A stretch of DNA of 64,000 bases from Planctomycetota bacterium (GCA_016350165.1 CP066225.1:1612001-1676000); one strand, 5' to 3'. Positions 34,875 through 44,900 are shown, counted from the first letter of the stretch. Notes: generated from the letters alone by a model not told the origin. Numbers and translations are program-made.

Positions 34875-37559
34875 ATGAAATATTGGGTATGGTCGCTTTG
34901 TGTTTGTTTGTTGTGTGTTGTGAATGTTCATGCGGTGGATTGGGATGCGAGAGGGCGGATGATTGAGAAGTATGAAGATTACTTGCTGCTGAAGTCAGAA
35001 GATTATGAGCAGTTGGATTTTGCTGTGAAATTGTTTGAAGAAGCACTGCTGCCGCTGTTTGAGAATGCGGTGGAAAATGCGAAGGGGTATGGGTATGAAC
35101 ATGAAGGCGAGCTTGCTTATTTTGATTTTAAATTGAATGCTGAGACGGAGGCGAGTGAGGCGAAACGTAAGCAGGCGAAGGAGAATGAGCGGTTTAAGAA
35201 ATATTTTTCGACGACGCTGCCGATGGTTGCGTATGCGTATCTCGTGCCGGGACCGGAAGAGGGGGCGAATCCATACTATAAAAATAAAGAGGTTTTGGCA
35301 CTTTATTTAAAGGGGCTTGAGTATTGCTACAGCAGAGGACTGGATGAGAAAACGTGGTATCCGGATCATGGCACGCAGACGAGTCATAAGGCGATGAAGG
35401 CGGGGCTGGTACGCGAGAGTGGTGATTTTTCTGGTGTAAGTTTGCACATGGGCGGATTTGTGCAGAGCGTGTTTTTGATGCGTGGGGAGTTGGAAGAGGC
35501 GGGGCTGATTGAGAAGTATGTGAAAGTGCTGCGTAATGCGGCAATCAATAATGGGCTTATGTATGCGGGGTTTTATGAGTATGCGAGAGATGATGCGGGG
35601 TTTGTGTTTAATAAAAATCCCGAGAAGTATTCGAAGGGTACGATCAATGCGGATGGGATGAGATTGTTTGTCGATTATTTCGTGCCTTACTATCTGATGA
35701 TTAGAGATGAGAAAGAGTTGGAGGAGATGGATGCGGTGTTGGCACGGGTGATTGATACGAATTTGGCTGTGAAGGTTGGGATTCAGGATACGATCAAGCC
35801 GGATGGGACGGGGTTCCATCATGCGACAGCGTATGTGGGTGGCTATAGTCCGCAAACTTTGGAGTCGTTTGCACAGTTGTTGTATCTGGTATCGGAGATG
35901 GATGTTTTTGATGAAGAGAATGTTGAGGTTGTGAAGTATGCGATTGAGACGTTTCGTGTGATGGTGCAGAAATATCAGGTATCGGGAGCGCTGCGTGGGC
36001 GATTGATTCAAGGTGGTAATGAAGGCGCAGCGATGGTAATTACGAAAGCGATGGCGTTGCTTGCACATGATGGTGGGTTTGGTGATAAGCAAATGCAAGG
36101 TCGATTTACAGAGTATTTTGATGCAGATGTGTTTTTGCATGGTGAGTTGATGGAAGAATATTTCAAAGGGAATCGTGGTATTGCGATTAAGGGTTTGGGG
36201 ATCTATCGCATGATTAGTGATTTAGTGGGAGAGGATATTAAGAAAGCAGATGTACCTGAGGGCGCGTTTGTGAAGCCTTATGCGGCAGCGGCGTTCTTCA
36301 GAAAAGATGATTGGTTGGTTGTTGCGAAAGGGTTCAGTCAGTATTTCTGGGATTATGAAGGGCCGATTAAGAAACGACAGAATAGTTTTGGGCAGAACTG
36401 GGCGTATGGGATGCTGCAGGTATTTAGTGCTGGGGAGCCTGTGAGTGAGGTGGGTTCGGGATGCGACATGATGGATGGTTGGGATTGGTATCACGTGCCG
36501 GGGACGACGGCGAGCCATTATCCGATTAAAGAACGATCGCAGAAGGAAGTGATGAAACAAAAGAAGGCGGCGGGGATTATGCATAAAGATGTGCATCGTC
36601 ATTACAGCGGACAGACATATGTGGGAGGCGTGAGTGTGGGTAATGCAGGGATGTTTGTGATGGAATTAGAAGGGGTACCGTTCTATTCAACGAATGATTT
36701 AAGGGCGAGGAAGAGTTACTTCTTTGTTGGTGGGAAAGTGTATGCGATGGGACGAGATATTCGAGGCGGAACGGATAAAGACGAAACGCATACGACTTTG
36801 TTCCAGACGAAGTTAACGGAAGAGAATAATGTTACGGTGGTTGATGGAAACAAGCACGTTAGTGATACGTATAGCCGAATGCTTGGGAAAGATGTTGGGT
36901 TAATTGATAGTGTTGGTAATAGTTTCTATCTTGTGGATAGTACGAATGAGCTAGTTTTTGAAAGAAGGATACAGCAGAGTATGACACCTCGGTTTGAAAA
37001 GACGGAGGCGCGTTATGCGACGGCGTATTTGAATCATGGAATTAAACCTGAGGGTGATGATTATTTTTACGTTGTTATGCCGGGAGATAAGGATGGGGAT
37101 GCGTTGAGTGAGTTGCGCAGTAATTTTGATGCGTATTCTAATGTGGTGGAAGATAAGCGTGTACATGTTATTGAATTTCCAAAGGATGGGGTGACGGGGT
37201 ATGGGTTTTATGAATTGGCTGAAACATCACAGAATATGCTAGTAAAATCGGTAAATATTGAAGCTTGTGTGATGACGGTTAATGAAGGAGAAAGTGTGAA
37301 GATTGGTGTGAGTGTGCCTGATATTGGCTGGGAGAGTAGCGAGACTGATGCGCAATTGGGTGGACTGAATTATGGGGCGAAGAAGTATGCGAAGCAGGCT
37401 GCGAAGGTGCATGAGTTGGAAGTGACGCTGCGTGGGAAGTGGAAACTTGCTGGGGAGTATGAGGGTGTGGAGGTGAGAGTGAAAGAGAATGAGACGATTG
37501 TTTCTGTGAAGTGCAGTGATGGTCTTAGTGAAGTATTTTCAGTTCGTGAGATTAAATAG
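34875..37559 (+). CDS. Polysaccharide lyase family 8-like (chondroitinase ABC type), secreted
   Basis: 894 residues. From ATG 34875 (AAGG eight bases upstream) the protein begins with a signal peptide (core VWSLCVCLLCVVNVHA). An alpha-toroid domain contains the catalytic-type block KPDGTGFHHATAYVGGYSPQ (His then Tyr, about residues 307-326), which matches the DGT.(W/F)(R/H)H...Y arrangement of chondroitin lyases, followed by SGALRGRLIQGGNEG with an Arg. Beta-sandwich domains follow, with LEGVPFYSTNDLRARKSYFF. PL8 enzymes cleave uronic-acid polysaccharides such as chondroitin sulfate by beta-elimination. Directly downstream is a heparinase II/III lyase, so the pair probably forms one degradation unit. 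The polymer attacked cannot be told from sequence. Confidence 0.82.
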   Translation: MKYWVWSLCVCLLCVVNVHAVDWDARGRMIEKYEDYLLLKSEDYEQLDFAVKLFEEALLPLFENAVENAKGYGYEHEGELAYFDFKLNAETEASEAKRKQAKENERFKKYFSTTLPMVAYAYLVPGPEEGANPYYKNKEVLALYLKGLEYCYSRGLDEKTWYPDHGTQTSHKAMKAGLVRESGDFSGVSLHMGGFVQSVFLMRGELEEAGLIEKYVKVLRNAAINNGLMYAGFYEYARDDAGFVFNKNPEKYSKGTINADGMRLFVDYFVPYYLMIRDEKELEEMDAVLARVIDTNLAVKVGIQDTIKPDGTGFHHATAYVGGYSPQTLESFAQLLYLVSEMDVFDEENVEVVKYAIETFRVMVQKYQVSGALRGRLIQGGNEGAAMVITKAMALLAHDGGFGDKQMQGRFTEYFDADVFLHGELMEEYFKGNRGIAIKGLGIYRMISDLVGEDIKKADVPEGAFVKPYAAAAFFRKDDWLVVAKGFSQYFWDYEGPIKKRQNSFGQNWAYGMLQVFSAGEPVSEVGSGCDMMDGWDWYHVPGTTASHYPIKERSQKEVMKQKKAAGIMHKDVHRHYSGQTYVGGVSVGNAGMFVMELEGVPFYSTNDLRARKSYFFVGGKVYAMGRDIRGGTDKDETHTTLFQTKLTEENNVTVVDGNKHVSDTYSRMLGKDVGLIDSVGNSFYLVDSTNELVFERRIQQSMTPRFEKTEARYATAYLNHGIKPEGDDYFYVVMPGDKDGDALSELRSNFDAYSNVVEDKRVHVIEFPKDGVTGYGFYELAETSQNMLVKSVNIEACVMTVNEGESVKIGVSVPDIGWESSETDAQLGGLNYGAKKYAKQAAKVHELEVTLRGKWKLAGEYEGVEVRVKENETIVSVKCSDGLSEVFSVREIK

Positions 37560-37592
37560 TATCGAAATAACTTAAATTGAATTGAGTTTGAG

Positions 37593-39836
37593 ATGAAAAA
37601 TAAAAAGATGTTACTTGGGGCGGCATGTTTGTTGGGGGCGAGTGTGATTGGTGGGCAGAGTACGGAGGCGGCTGAGTATCCGCCTTTGGGTGACAGGGCG
37701 AAAGCTTATGCGAAGGTTACGGGGGATGCTACGTGGCCGACACTGGGGAAGGTGACGAAAGAAGTGCTTTCCGAGAAGGAGTTGGATGCACAATGCAAGT
37801 TACTTGTGAGTCGGTTGGATCTTGTACGTGATGATATGAAAGGAGTAAAGACGAAAGCTGATAAAAAAGATTGGGTTGGTGCGGCGGCTGCATATGTTAA
37901 GGTGTTGCAGAATCGTAAGCTGCCTATGAATGCGTTTTATAATACGCAAGGTTTGTCGGACCAGAGGGAAGGGATTGATCTTTGGGAGCCGAATGAGACG
38001 GATATGCTTTGGGCTGAATCCGCACTGGAGAATAAGTTCATTGGACAGCGGTCATATGGACCTTTAAAGGTTCCAGATGATTTACCTTGGACGATCAATG
38101 TGACGCCAAATAAGGACAAGGAGTGGACATGGCAGTTTAATCGTATGTACTTCTGGCATTCAATGGGATTGATGTACCGGAAGTATGGGGATGAACGGTA
38201 TGCGAAGAAGTGGGTTGAGACGATGAGAGACTGGGTAAGCGAGGCTGACCCGAAGATTAATGTGATCTGGCGTTCTATTGAATGCGGCGCGAGAGCAAGA
38301 CGATGGACAAGTTCGTATTTTAACTTTATCAATTCACCTAATCTTCGATTAGAAGATCATGTTGTGTTCATGAATGCTTATTTTGAGCATATTCAGTTCT
38401 TGATGCCTTGGGACAGAACGTTGAAGGGGACGAGGATCGCGAACATTGGTTTGATTATGAATGATGGGGTGTTGACTGCAGTTGAAAATTTCCCACAGTT
38501 TAAAAATGCAGAGATGTGGAAGGAAGTAGCTGCGGAGATTTATGAGGACCGCCTTGACAGTGAGGTTTTTGATGATGGGGCACAGCGTGAGTTGACGTTC
38601 AGTTATCACTTTGGTGTGATGAATGATTTCAGGAAGGCTAAGCAGCGATTAGAAGTACTCGGACATGAGATGCCTGAGGGGTATTGGGCGAAAGTTGAAA
38701 AGATGTTTGAGTATGGGTTGTATGCTGCACTACCGGATGGGCAGCGCCCGATGATTGGGCATAGTGCTCAGGCATTGGTGACGCGATTCATGAATGAGGG
38801 GGCTGAGTTCTTTGATCGAAAGGACATGGAATTTGTAGGGACACGGGGAGAGGAAGGCGTGGAGCCTGCTTACCTGGATACTGCGCTGCCTAAGGCTGGG
38901 TATTACATGATGCGCAACAAGTGGGTGGATGATAAATCGAAAGATGCGCTGTATTTGCTGACAGATTTAACGCATAGCTGGGGTGGTGGGCACTCGAATT
39001 ATGATGCGATGAATCTGATTATGTATGGGTATGGTCGCGTATTGCTGGATGATACGGGCAAGTACACATATGCTCGGCCTGAGAGCGAAAAAGCGAGAGC
39101 GACGAAAGCGCATAATACGATTGTGGTTGATGGAAAAAATCAGAGTAAAGCTAGCAGTAAACTTGTATTCTTCGCACGAAAAGGTGGCGTGTCGTTCATT
39201 GATGGGTATCAGAATGGGTATAAAGATATGACACATCGACGACAGGTGATGTTTGTACGCCCTGATAAAAACAATGACGGTTACTTTGTTGTTGTAGACC
39301 GATTGACTGGTGAAGGTGAGCATGAGCTCGAACAGTATTGGCACACATTTCCAACTAAGAAGTTTGCGTTGAATACGACTGATGAATTTTCGATGTGGAC
39401 GAAGAATGATGATGGGCTAGGTGAAGTTCTGATTCAAGCGGTCAAGAAAGATGATCTTGATATACAGTTAGCGGATTCGTTTGTTTCGTATCAATACAAC
39501 AAGAAGACGAAGCGACCTGCGGTGAAATATACGAAGAAGGTTAAGTTGCCTGCAACGTTTGTGACATTGTTGAAGCCGTTTAAAGGCGAAAAGCCTGAGA
39601 TTGAAACGCGACTGGTCGAAGGGGAAAATGGCATGATCGATGTAGTCGTGAAAAGCGATAACAATGTGATTGATCATGTGTTTATTGGCGATCAGCCGAG
39701 CGAAATTGATACGGAGGCGTATAGCGGGAAGATGTATTCAGGGCTTGTTCGCAAGACGGTGAGCGGGCATTATGAGACTGTGTTTAAAGATACTTCTGAG
39801 CATAAGAAAGGCGTGAAAGCGTCTGGCTGGGAGTAG
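37593..39836 (+). CDS. Heparinase II/III-family polysaccharide lyase, secreted
   Basis: 747 residues with a signal peptide (LLGAACLLGASVIGG, cleavage near TEAAE). The alpha/alpha toroid is marked by QFNRMYFWHSMGLMYRKYGD, IWRSIECGARAR, NIGLIMNDGVLTAVENFPQF and DDGAQRELTFSYHFGVM; the catalytic-type YH pair is in the last block. The beta-sandwich domain follows with HSWGGGHSNYDAMNLIMYGY and AHNTIVVDGKNQS, which match the family's metal and active-site region. Substrates in this superfamily include heparan sulfate, alginate and other uronates. It begins 33 bases after the PL8 stop, so co-transcription is likely. The coding strand contains two copies of the CTAATC-type palindrome (38338 and 38638). 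Confidence 0.85.
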   Translation: MKNKKMLLGAACLLGASVIGGQSTEAAEYPPLGDRAKAYAKVTGDATWPTLGKVTKEVLSEKELDAQCKLLVSRLDLVRDDMKGVKTKADKKDWVGAAAAYVKVLQNRKLPMNAFYNTQGLSDQREGIDLWEPNETDMLWAESALENKFIGQRSYGPLKVPDDLPWTINVTPNKDKEWTWQFNRMYFWHSMGLMYRKYGDERYAKKWVETMRDWVSEADPKINVIWRSIECGARARRWTSSYFNFINSPNLRLEDHVVFMNAYFEHIQFLMPWDRTLKGTRIANIGLIMNDGVLTAVENFPQFKNAEMWKEVAAEIYEDRLDSEVFDDGAQRELTFSYHFGVMNDFRKAKQRLEVLGHEMPEGYWAKVEKMFEYGLYAALPDGQRPMIGHSAQALVTRFMNEGAEFFDRKDMEFVGTRGEEGVEPAYLDTALPKAGYYMMRNKWVDDKSKDALYLLTDLTHSWGGGHSNYDAMNLIMYGYGRVLLDDTGKYTYARPESEKARATKAHNTIVVDGKNQSKASSKLVFFARKGGVSFIDGYQNGYKDMTHRRQVMFVRPDKNNDGYFVVVDRLTGEGEHELEQYWHTFPTKKFALNTTDEFSMWTKNDDGLGEVLIQAVKKDDLDIQLADSFVSYQYNKKTKRPAVKYTKKVKLPATFVTLLKPFKGEKPEIETRLVEGENGMIDVVVKSDNNVIDHVFIGDQPSEIDTEAYSGKMYSGLVRKTVSGHYETVFKDTSEHKKGVKASGWE
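38338..38352. repeat. CTAATC-TTC-GATTAG palindrome inside a coding region
   Basis: Perfect 6-bp arms inside the heparinase gene, encoding part of NLRLED. A near copy (CTAAGC-AGC-GATTAG) lies at 38638-38652. Confidence 0.75.
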
Positions 39837-39852
39837 ATAATATTGAATTAAT

Positions 39853-39885
39853 AAAAAGAGGCATCATCACGATGCCTCTTTTTAT
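39853..39885. terminator. Bidirectional terminator between lyase and sulfatase genes
   Basis: AAAAAGAGGCATC (39853-39865) pairs perfectly with GATGCCTCTTTTT (39871-39883). It sits between convergent genes and is followed by ATATGCGC. Confidence 0.9.
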
Positions 39886-39904
39886 ATGCGCGTTTTGATG
39901 GGGG

Positions 39905-41698
39905 CTAGTCCAGTAAGCGAAAATGTGCGATGGCTTGTTTACCTTGTGGTTGCTCAATACGAGCTGCAATTGTGTAGGTTTTATTTGGATTATAGTTAGT
40001 TACTTTCAGGCTAAAGATTGTGTTGTGATGTTTTTGCCTGAAGATGTAACTACTACCCTGCTTTTGAAGACTTTTTGCGAGATGAAAATCCTTTGAGATT
40101 TCCTTGCCATCAGCAAGAAGTTTCACATCGGAAATGTATAGATCGCCATTGCCTTTGAATTGCTGGATTTTGAATGAGTATTCACCGTTTGATTTGATGA
40201 AGTTTGTAATATCGAGCTTGGCTTGTGTGTAGTATTCACGATCTTCGAGAAATGAAGAGCCGATGACTAGACCAAACTTTTTGTCTTTGAATTCTTGGAT
40301 GATTTCATCTCGCTTTTCAGCAAGTTTTGGATATTTTGCGTAACTATCGTTGAGCGCTTTGGCGAGTTGTTTGCGTGCTTTGGATGAAACGGGGGTATCG
40401 TCGTGAGGGAAGATTGGATTAAGTTCTTCGCGATCAGATTCAGCATAGAGACGGCCATCGGAGTAGAGTTTGAAGTCGTGGTTGCGTACGTAGATACAAC
40501 GTCGTTCGGCGCGGATGTTGATGGATGGGTAGTAACAGAGGATATATGGTTTTGGGTTGCCTGTTTTGTTTTGCACTTGCGGAAGGAAGCTTTGGCCGTT
40601 GGATTGGTATTCCTGAGGAATGGTGAGGTTGGCTGCATCGGCGATGGTTGGGAGGACGTCGGCGAGGTCAATGAGTGAGTTATTGACTTGCGGTTTAAGG
40701 GTTTTTGAGCCGAATTTAGCGATGAGTGGTACACGTGAACCGGAGAATTGCGGATAGCTTTTACCGCCGTAGAAGGTATTGCTGTTGTAGTTGAAGCTGA
40801 CACCAGGGTATGTGCCGTTGTCGGATGTGATAATGACGAGTGTATTGTCGTAGAGATTGTGTTCTTTGAGTTTTTTGAAAATGTTACCGATGAGATGGTC
40901 GGCGTAATAAACCATGTCTTTGAAGTTTTGGCGGGCATTGGCGTCTTTTGGTGCGAGCCAATCAGGTTCGATGCCGTCTTTGTCGGTGAATGGTGTTGTG
41001 ACAAAAGGCCAATGCGCAAGCATCATGGGGTAATAGAGGAAGAATGGTTTGTCTTTGTTTTGGTCGATGAATTCGAGTGCGCGGTCGTTGACGATTTTTG
41101 ACCCGTATTGATCTTTGAGGTTTGGCACTTCGCCTTCATTGTCGAAAAGAATTGGATCATAGAATCGGTTTGCACGACGACCTTGTTCTTTGATTTCATC
41201 ACGTGTGTTGCCGGGGAAGTAGGCGTGGAGTGTGTATGTTTCGAAGCCAAAATCTTGTGGCGAACCGTTCTTGAGTTTTTCACGCGTTTCGTGAGCCATG
41301 GACATTTGCCACTTGCCGAAGACACCAGTTTTGTACCCGCTGTCACGCATGAGGTTGCCAAAGGTTTTGTATTTTGGATTGAGGTATGCGAAGCGTTCGT
41401 AATTTTTGAAGTTGTGTTGACCAGTCATAAGCTTAACACGCGATGGTGTGCTGAGCGGAGCTGCATCACATTGCGGGAAGGTGACAGCTTCTTTCGTAAA
41501 TTTTGTGATGTTGGGTGTTCTGAACTCGGATTGACCAAGGGTTTCGAAGCACTCGTAGCCGGTATCGTCGAGAAGGATGACGACGACATTAGGTTTTGAT
41601 TGTGGTGTGGTTTGAGCAGCGAGCCTTGTGAGGGGTAGTGTTGCTAGACCTGTTGATAGTAATGCTGCGGATTTCAGAAAGGAACGCCTTGCGATCAT
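39905..41698 (-). CDS. Ser-type sulfatase, Tat-exported
   Basis: 597 residues. The N-terminus RRSFLKSAALLSTGLATLPL is a twin-arginine signal. Metal-binding Asp pair ILLDD (Asp 44, 45); active-site motif APLSTPSRVKLMTG with Ser 83 (S-x-P-x-R), so formylglycine would come from Ser and need a radical SAM maturase of the anSME type, which is not in the window. Further motifs: GVFGKWQMS (about 125-133) and ITSDNGTYPGVSF. Past the sulfatase core (about residue 470) is a C-terminal beta domain (KLDITNFIKSNGEYSFKIQQ). It probably removes sulfate from a polysaccharide, in keeping with the convergent lyase genes. GGAG lies seven bases before ATG 41698. Confidence 0.9.
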   Translation of the reverse strand: MIARRSFLKSAALLSTGLATLPLTRLAAQTTPQSKPNVVVILLDDTGYECFETLGQSEFRTPNITKFTKEAVTFPQCDAAPLSTPSRVKLMTGQHNFKNYERFAYLNPKYKTFGNLMRDSGYKTGVFGKWQMSMAHETREKLKNGSPQDFGFETYTLHAYFPGNTRDEIKEQGRRANRFYDPILFDNEGEVPNLKDQYGSKIVNDRALEFIDQNKDKPFFLYYPMMLAHWPFVTTPFTDKDGIEPDWLAPKDANARQNFKDMVYYADHLIGNIFKKLKEHNLYDNTLVIITSDNGTYPGVSFNYNSNTFYGGKSYPQFSGSRVPLIAKFGSKTLKPQVNNSLIDLADVLPTIADAANLTIPQEYQSNGQSFLPQVQNKTGNPKPYILCYYPSINIRAERRCIYVRNHDFKLYSDGRLYAESDREELNPIFPHDDTPVSSKARKQLAKALNDSYAKYPKLAEKRDEIIQEFKDKKFGLVIGSSFLEDREYYTQAKLDITNFIKSNGEYSFKIQQFKGNGDLYISDVKLLADGKEISKDFHLAKSLQKQGSSYIFRQKHHNTIFSLKVTNYNPNKTYTIAARIEQPQGKQAIAHFRLLD

Positions 41699-41846
41699 GG
41701 TATAACTCCGGATTCAGTGCGAATCTGTCATGCGGCTATATGATTTCGATGTATGTGCGGGTGTTATGATAACATTTTCGGAGCGTTCCGCATAGCGAAT
41801 AATTAGATATTTTAAATGCGACCGTAAGTAATTAAATAGGTATTAG

Positions 41847-42917
41847 TTAGTTTAGCGCACCGGTACAAGAGGAGCCGGCTCCTGCTGTGCAACCGAAACA
41901 GTGAGAAGCCGTGCGGATATGTCGGCCGATGAGTTCGTGAGGGGTGAATTGCCAAAGCTTTTTACTGGTGCACTCGACATCATGCTCGGCCTGAATGAAA
42001 GCTGATTGCCCCTCAGATGGATGAGGGTGATGAGGCATTGGACCTTCGAGTGGCATTTGAAGCATCTGGTTGAAATCACAATCATAGACTGCTCCTTCAT
42101 AGCCAACTGAGACGAGTGAGCGGCACATGACACTTTGCACATTACATGGATTGTGTGCTGCTTGTAGACTTTGCATATAAAAGTCGTACTGCCCATCTCT
42201 AACCAAAGCATGTTCAAAGCGTTTGATAGGCATGTTGGTGATAGTCCAAAGTGTATTAAAATGAATATCGAAGTTGTCGGCAAGTTGTTTTTTATAAGCT
42301 GATTCAAGCTCTGGTTGAGCAGGCGGAAGCGCATAGCCTGTTGGGTTATAGACGAGGTCTAACCGAAGGTTAGTTGATGGATTGCCATAACCTAGTTCGT
42401 TGAGAAGATGTAGCGCTTGAATTGAATCATCGAAAGTACCTTTGCCTCGCTGCTTATCGACGTTTTCTTGAAGATAACAAGGTAATGAAGCAGAAATTTC
42501 GACTTCGTTTTGAGCGAGAAATTCAGCGAGTCCACTATATTCAGAGAGCATCAGGATTGTGAGATTGCTTCGGTCGATAATATGGAGATTGCGTGCTTTG
42601 AGCTGCGTGATGAGGTATGTGAAATGTGGGTTCATTTCAGGAGCACCGCCTGTAAGGTCGACGGTTTGAATATCAAGTTGCGGGGTATGCTGATCATACC
42701 ACTCGAGGATGTGGTCGATGGTTTGACGTGACATGATCTCTGTGCGATTGGGTCCAGCTTCGACGTGGCAATGTTGGCAGGCGAGATTGCACATCTTGCC
42801 GAGGTTGAGTTGGAGGGTTGTGAGGGTGTCACGGGTTAAGATTTGATCGCTGGCTTCGAGCTGCTGGCCGAAGAGGTCGGGCTGCTCGTAAAGGGGAAGG
42901 TGAATCGAATTTGTCAT
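41847..42917 (-). CDS. Radical SAM protein ArsS-like (arsenosugar biosynthesis type)
   Basis: 356 residues. The radical SAM CxxxCxxC cluster is in GKMCNLACQHCHVEAGP (Cys about 43, 47, 50); then DLTGGAPEMNPHF, ASLPCYLQENVDKQRGKGTF, YDCDFNQML and a Cys-rich end HCFGCTAGAGSSCTGAL. The Cys-rich tail and the N-terminal layout match ArsS/DUF3641 rather than sulfatase maturases. ArsS proteins are linked to oxo-arsenosugar synthesis, usually together with an ArsM methyltransferase, which is not seen here. The gene has no ribosome site before ATG 42917. A palindrome CTAACC-GAA-GGTTAG (42359-42373) lies inside it. Confidence 0.88.
   Translation of the reverse strand: MTNSIHLPLYEQPDLFGQQLEASDQILTRDTLTTLQLNLGKMCNLACQHCHVEAGPNRTEIMSRQTIDHILEWYDQHTPQLDIQTVDLTGGAPEMNPHFTYLITQLKARNLHIIDRSNLTILMLSEYSGLAEFLAQNEVEISASLPCYLQENVDKQRGKGTFDDSIQALHLLNELGYGNPSTNLRLDLVYNPTGYALPPAQPELESAYKKQLADNFDIHFNTLWTITNMPIKRFEHALVRDGQYDFYMQSLQAAHNPCNVQSVMCRSLVSVGYEGAVYDCDFNQMLQMPLEGPMPHHPHPSEGQSAFIQAEHDVECTSKKLWQFTPHELIGRHIRTASHCFGCTAGAGSSCTGALN
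42359..42373. repeat. Compensated palindrome CTAACC-GAA-GGTTAG inside arsS-like gene
   Basis: Same 15-base layout as CTAATC-N3-GATTAG, with a T to C change on one arm matched by A to G on the other, so the dyad is kept. Confidence 0.65.
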
Positions 42918-43277
42918 GATGAGTCGGCTCGCTGTTTTGGTTGATTCGGCTTCGGTTTGAGTGAAGGAGAGGCGAAGGCATAACTGTGTTCATGTATGGT
43001 CTTATTCCTGCAAGATTTTGCATGCTGGGATATGCCCGCTTGATGATAGGTATTGGCAAGTAGATCGTGGAGGCTGATTGAGAGCTGTGAAGTGAGGCAA
43101 GATATAGCGGCAATTGTCATAAATACATAAGTGAGCAGAGAATATAGATCGAAATGGATGCTAAATATGCTTATGAAGCTGATTGCTGGTAAGATGTGGG
43201 ACTGAATTGATAAACGGGCGAGCGTGGCGGACATATGCCACTGTCTGGCGCTGGCTCCTAATACGAAAGTGACTGAC

Positions 43278-44879
43278 ATGTCAACAGTTATAGCTCCCGA
43301 ACAAAAGTCGATGGAAGAACTGGTTTCGCTTTGCAAAAGACGTGGTTTCGTCTATCCAGCAAGTGAAATCTATGGCGGATTGAACGGTTTCTGGGATTAC
43401 GGCCCATTGGGTACGCAACTCAAGAACAATATCCGCGACTGGTGGTGGAAGTGTATGGTGGAGTGTCCGCCGATTGGTCCGGACGGTGAGCCGGTGTCGA
43501 TCGTGGGCCTGGACAGCTCAATCATCCAGAATCCGAAAACTTGGGAAGCATCCGGCCACGTGGGTGGCTTCAGCGATCCGATGGTCGACTGTACCGAATC
43601 TAAGAAGCGTTATCGTGCTGACCACTTGGTTTGTGCGATTGCAAAGGCTGAGCGCAAAGGCGAAGTCCGCGAGCTTGGTTTCCTGGCTGTGATGGATGGC
43701 GATCAAGCTGTTGTTGATTTTGAAAAACGTGCAGGCAAGCTATGCAAAAAGACCGGTGGCGGCGACCTGCTTCCAGTGACGCATGATGATCTGGTTGAAT
43801 ACAACTTGCTGAGCAAAGAACAACAGGCGATGGTTTGGGGTCCTGATGCAGCACAAGCTGGTACGTTGACTGAACCTCGTGAATTCAATCTGATGTTTGA
43901 AACATTCGTCGGTGCGATTCGTGATGAAAATGCGAAAGCATATCTTCGACCTGAAACTGCTCAGGGCATTTTCCTGAACTACAAGAACATCGTGGATACG
44001 ATGCGCGTGAAGATGCCTTTCGGTATTGCACAGATAGGTAAGTCATTCCGCAACGAAGTGACACCACGTAACTTCATCTTCCGTTCACGTGAGTTTGAAC
44101 AGATGGAGATGGAATGGTTCTGTCCGCCAGAAGATTCTTTGAAGTGGTACGACTTCTGGAAGAACGAGCGTATGAAGTGGTGGGAATCACTGGGTATTGA
44201 AAAAGCAAACCTCATCTTCCGTGATCACGATAAAGACGAGTTAGCTCACTACTCAAACGCATGTGTTGATGTTGAGTACAAGTATCCATTCACTGCTCCG
44301 AAATATGGCGAGCTTGAAGGTGTTGCGCACCGTGGTTGCTTCGACCTGACTCAACACCAGACTCACTCGAAGACCAAAATGGAATACTTCGACCAGGATC
44401 TTCAGGTTCGCCTGCAGAAGGAAGGTGTTGATAAGGCTGAGATCAAAGAACGTACCAAGTACATTCCGAACGTCATTGAGCCTGCAAGTGGCTTGACGCG
44501 TGCTGTATTGGTTCTACTTTGTGAAGCATTCACACCAGACGATACACGTGCATCGAAGGTGTACATGAAGTTCAAGCCTAAGTTTGCACCGGTTAAGGCT
44601 GGTGTGTTCCCACTGGTGAACAAAGATGGTATGCCAGATGTTGCACAGAAGCTTTACATGAAGCTGCGTGAGAAGTACACATGTCAGTACGATGCGAAGC
44701 AGTCGATTGGTAAGCGTTATGCCCGTATGGACGAAGCGGGTGCACCATACTGCTTCACAGTTGATGGCGACACCCTGACTGACCAGACTGTCACCGTACG
44801 TGATCGTGATACACAGGAACAGACACGCATCAACATTGATCAGGTCGAGAAGTTCATGGACGAGAAGATGAGCGATTGA
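43278..44879 (+). CDS. glyS: Glycyl-tRNA synthetase (single-chain, eukaryote/archaeal type)
   Basis: About 533 residues from ATG 43278; a GTG at 43224 would add 18 residues with no ribosome site. It charges tRNA-Gly. Class II motifs: KRRGFVYPASEIYGGLNGFWDYGPLG (start of the GlyRS core, about 14-39), RPETAQGIFLNYKN, KSFRNEVTPRNFIFRSREFEQMEMEW (motif 2) and the anticodon-binding C-terminal domain ending in YARMDEAGAPYCFTVDGDT. This is the alpha2 form of GlyRS rather than the bacterial alpha2beta2 GlyQ/GlyS pair. It is monocistronic and closed by the terminator at 44901. Confidence 0.97.
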   Translation: MSTVIAPEQKSMEELVSLCKRRGFVYPASEIYGGLNGFWDYGPLGTQLKNNIRDWWWKCMVECPPIGPDGEPVSIVGLDSSIIQNPKTWEASGHVGGFSDPMVDCTESKKRYRADHLVCAIAKAERKGEVRELGFLAVMDGDQAVVDFEKRAGKLCKKTGGGDLLPVTHDDLVEYNLLSKEQQAMVWGPDAAQAGTLTEPREFNLMFETFVGAIRDENAKAYLRPETAQGIFLNYKNIVDTMRVKMPFGIAQIGKSFRNEVTPRNFIFRSREFEQMEMEWFCPPEDSLKWYDFWKNERMKWWESLGIEKANLIFRDHDKDELAHYSNACVDVEYKYPFTAPKYGELEGVAHRGCFDLTQHQTHSKTKMEYFDQDLQVRLQKEGVDKAEIKERTKYIPNVIEPASGLTRAVLVLLCEAFTPDDTRASKVYMKFKPKFAPVKAGVFPLVNKDGMPDVAQKLYMKLREKYTCQYDAKQSIGKRYARMDEAGAPYCFTVDGDTLTDQTVTVRDRDTQEQTRINIDQVEKFMDEKMSD

Positions 44880-44900
44880 TCTTTACACTAATAAAAGAAC

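Noticed and set aside
41847-42917. Radical SAM gene as maturase for the neighbouring Ser-type sulfatase
   Set aside because: The Cys-rich HCFGCTAGAGSSC tail and overall layout match ArsS; the SPASM-type Cys pattern of anSME was not seen.
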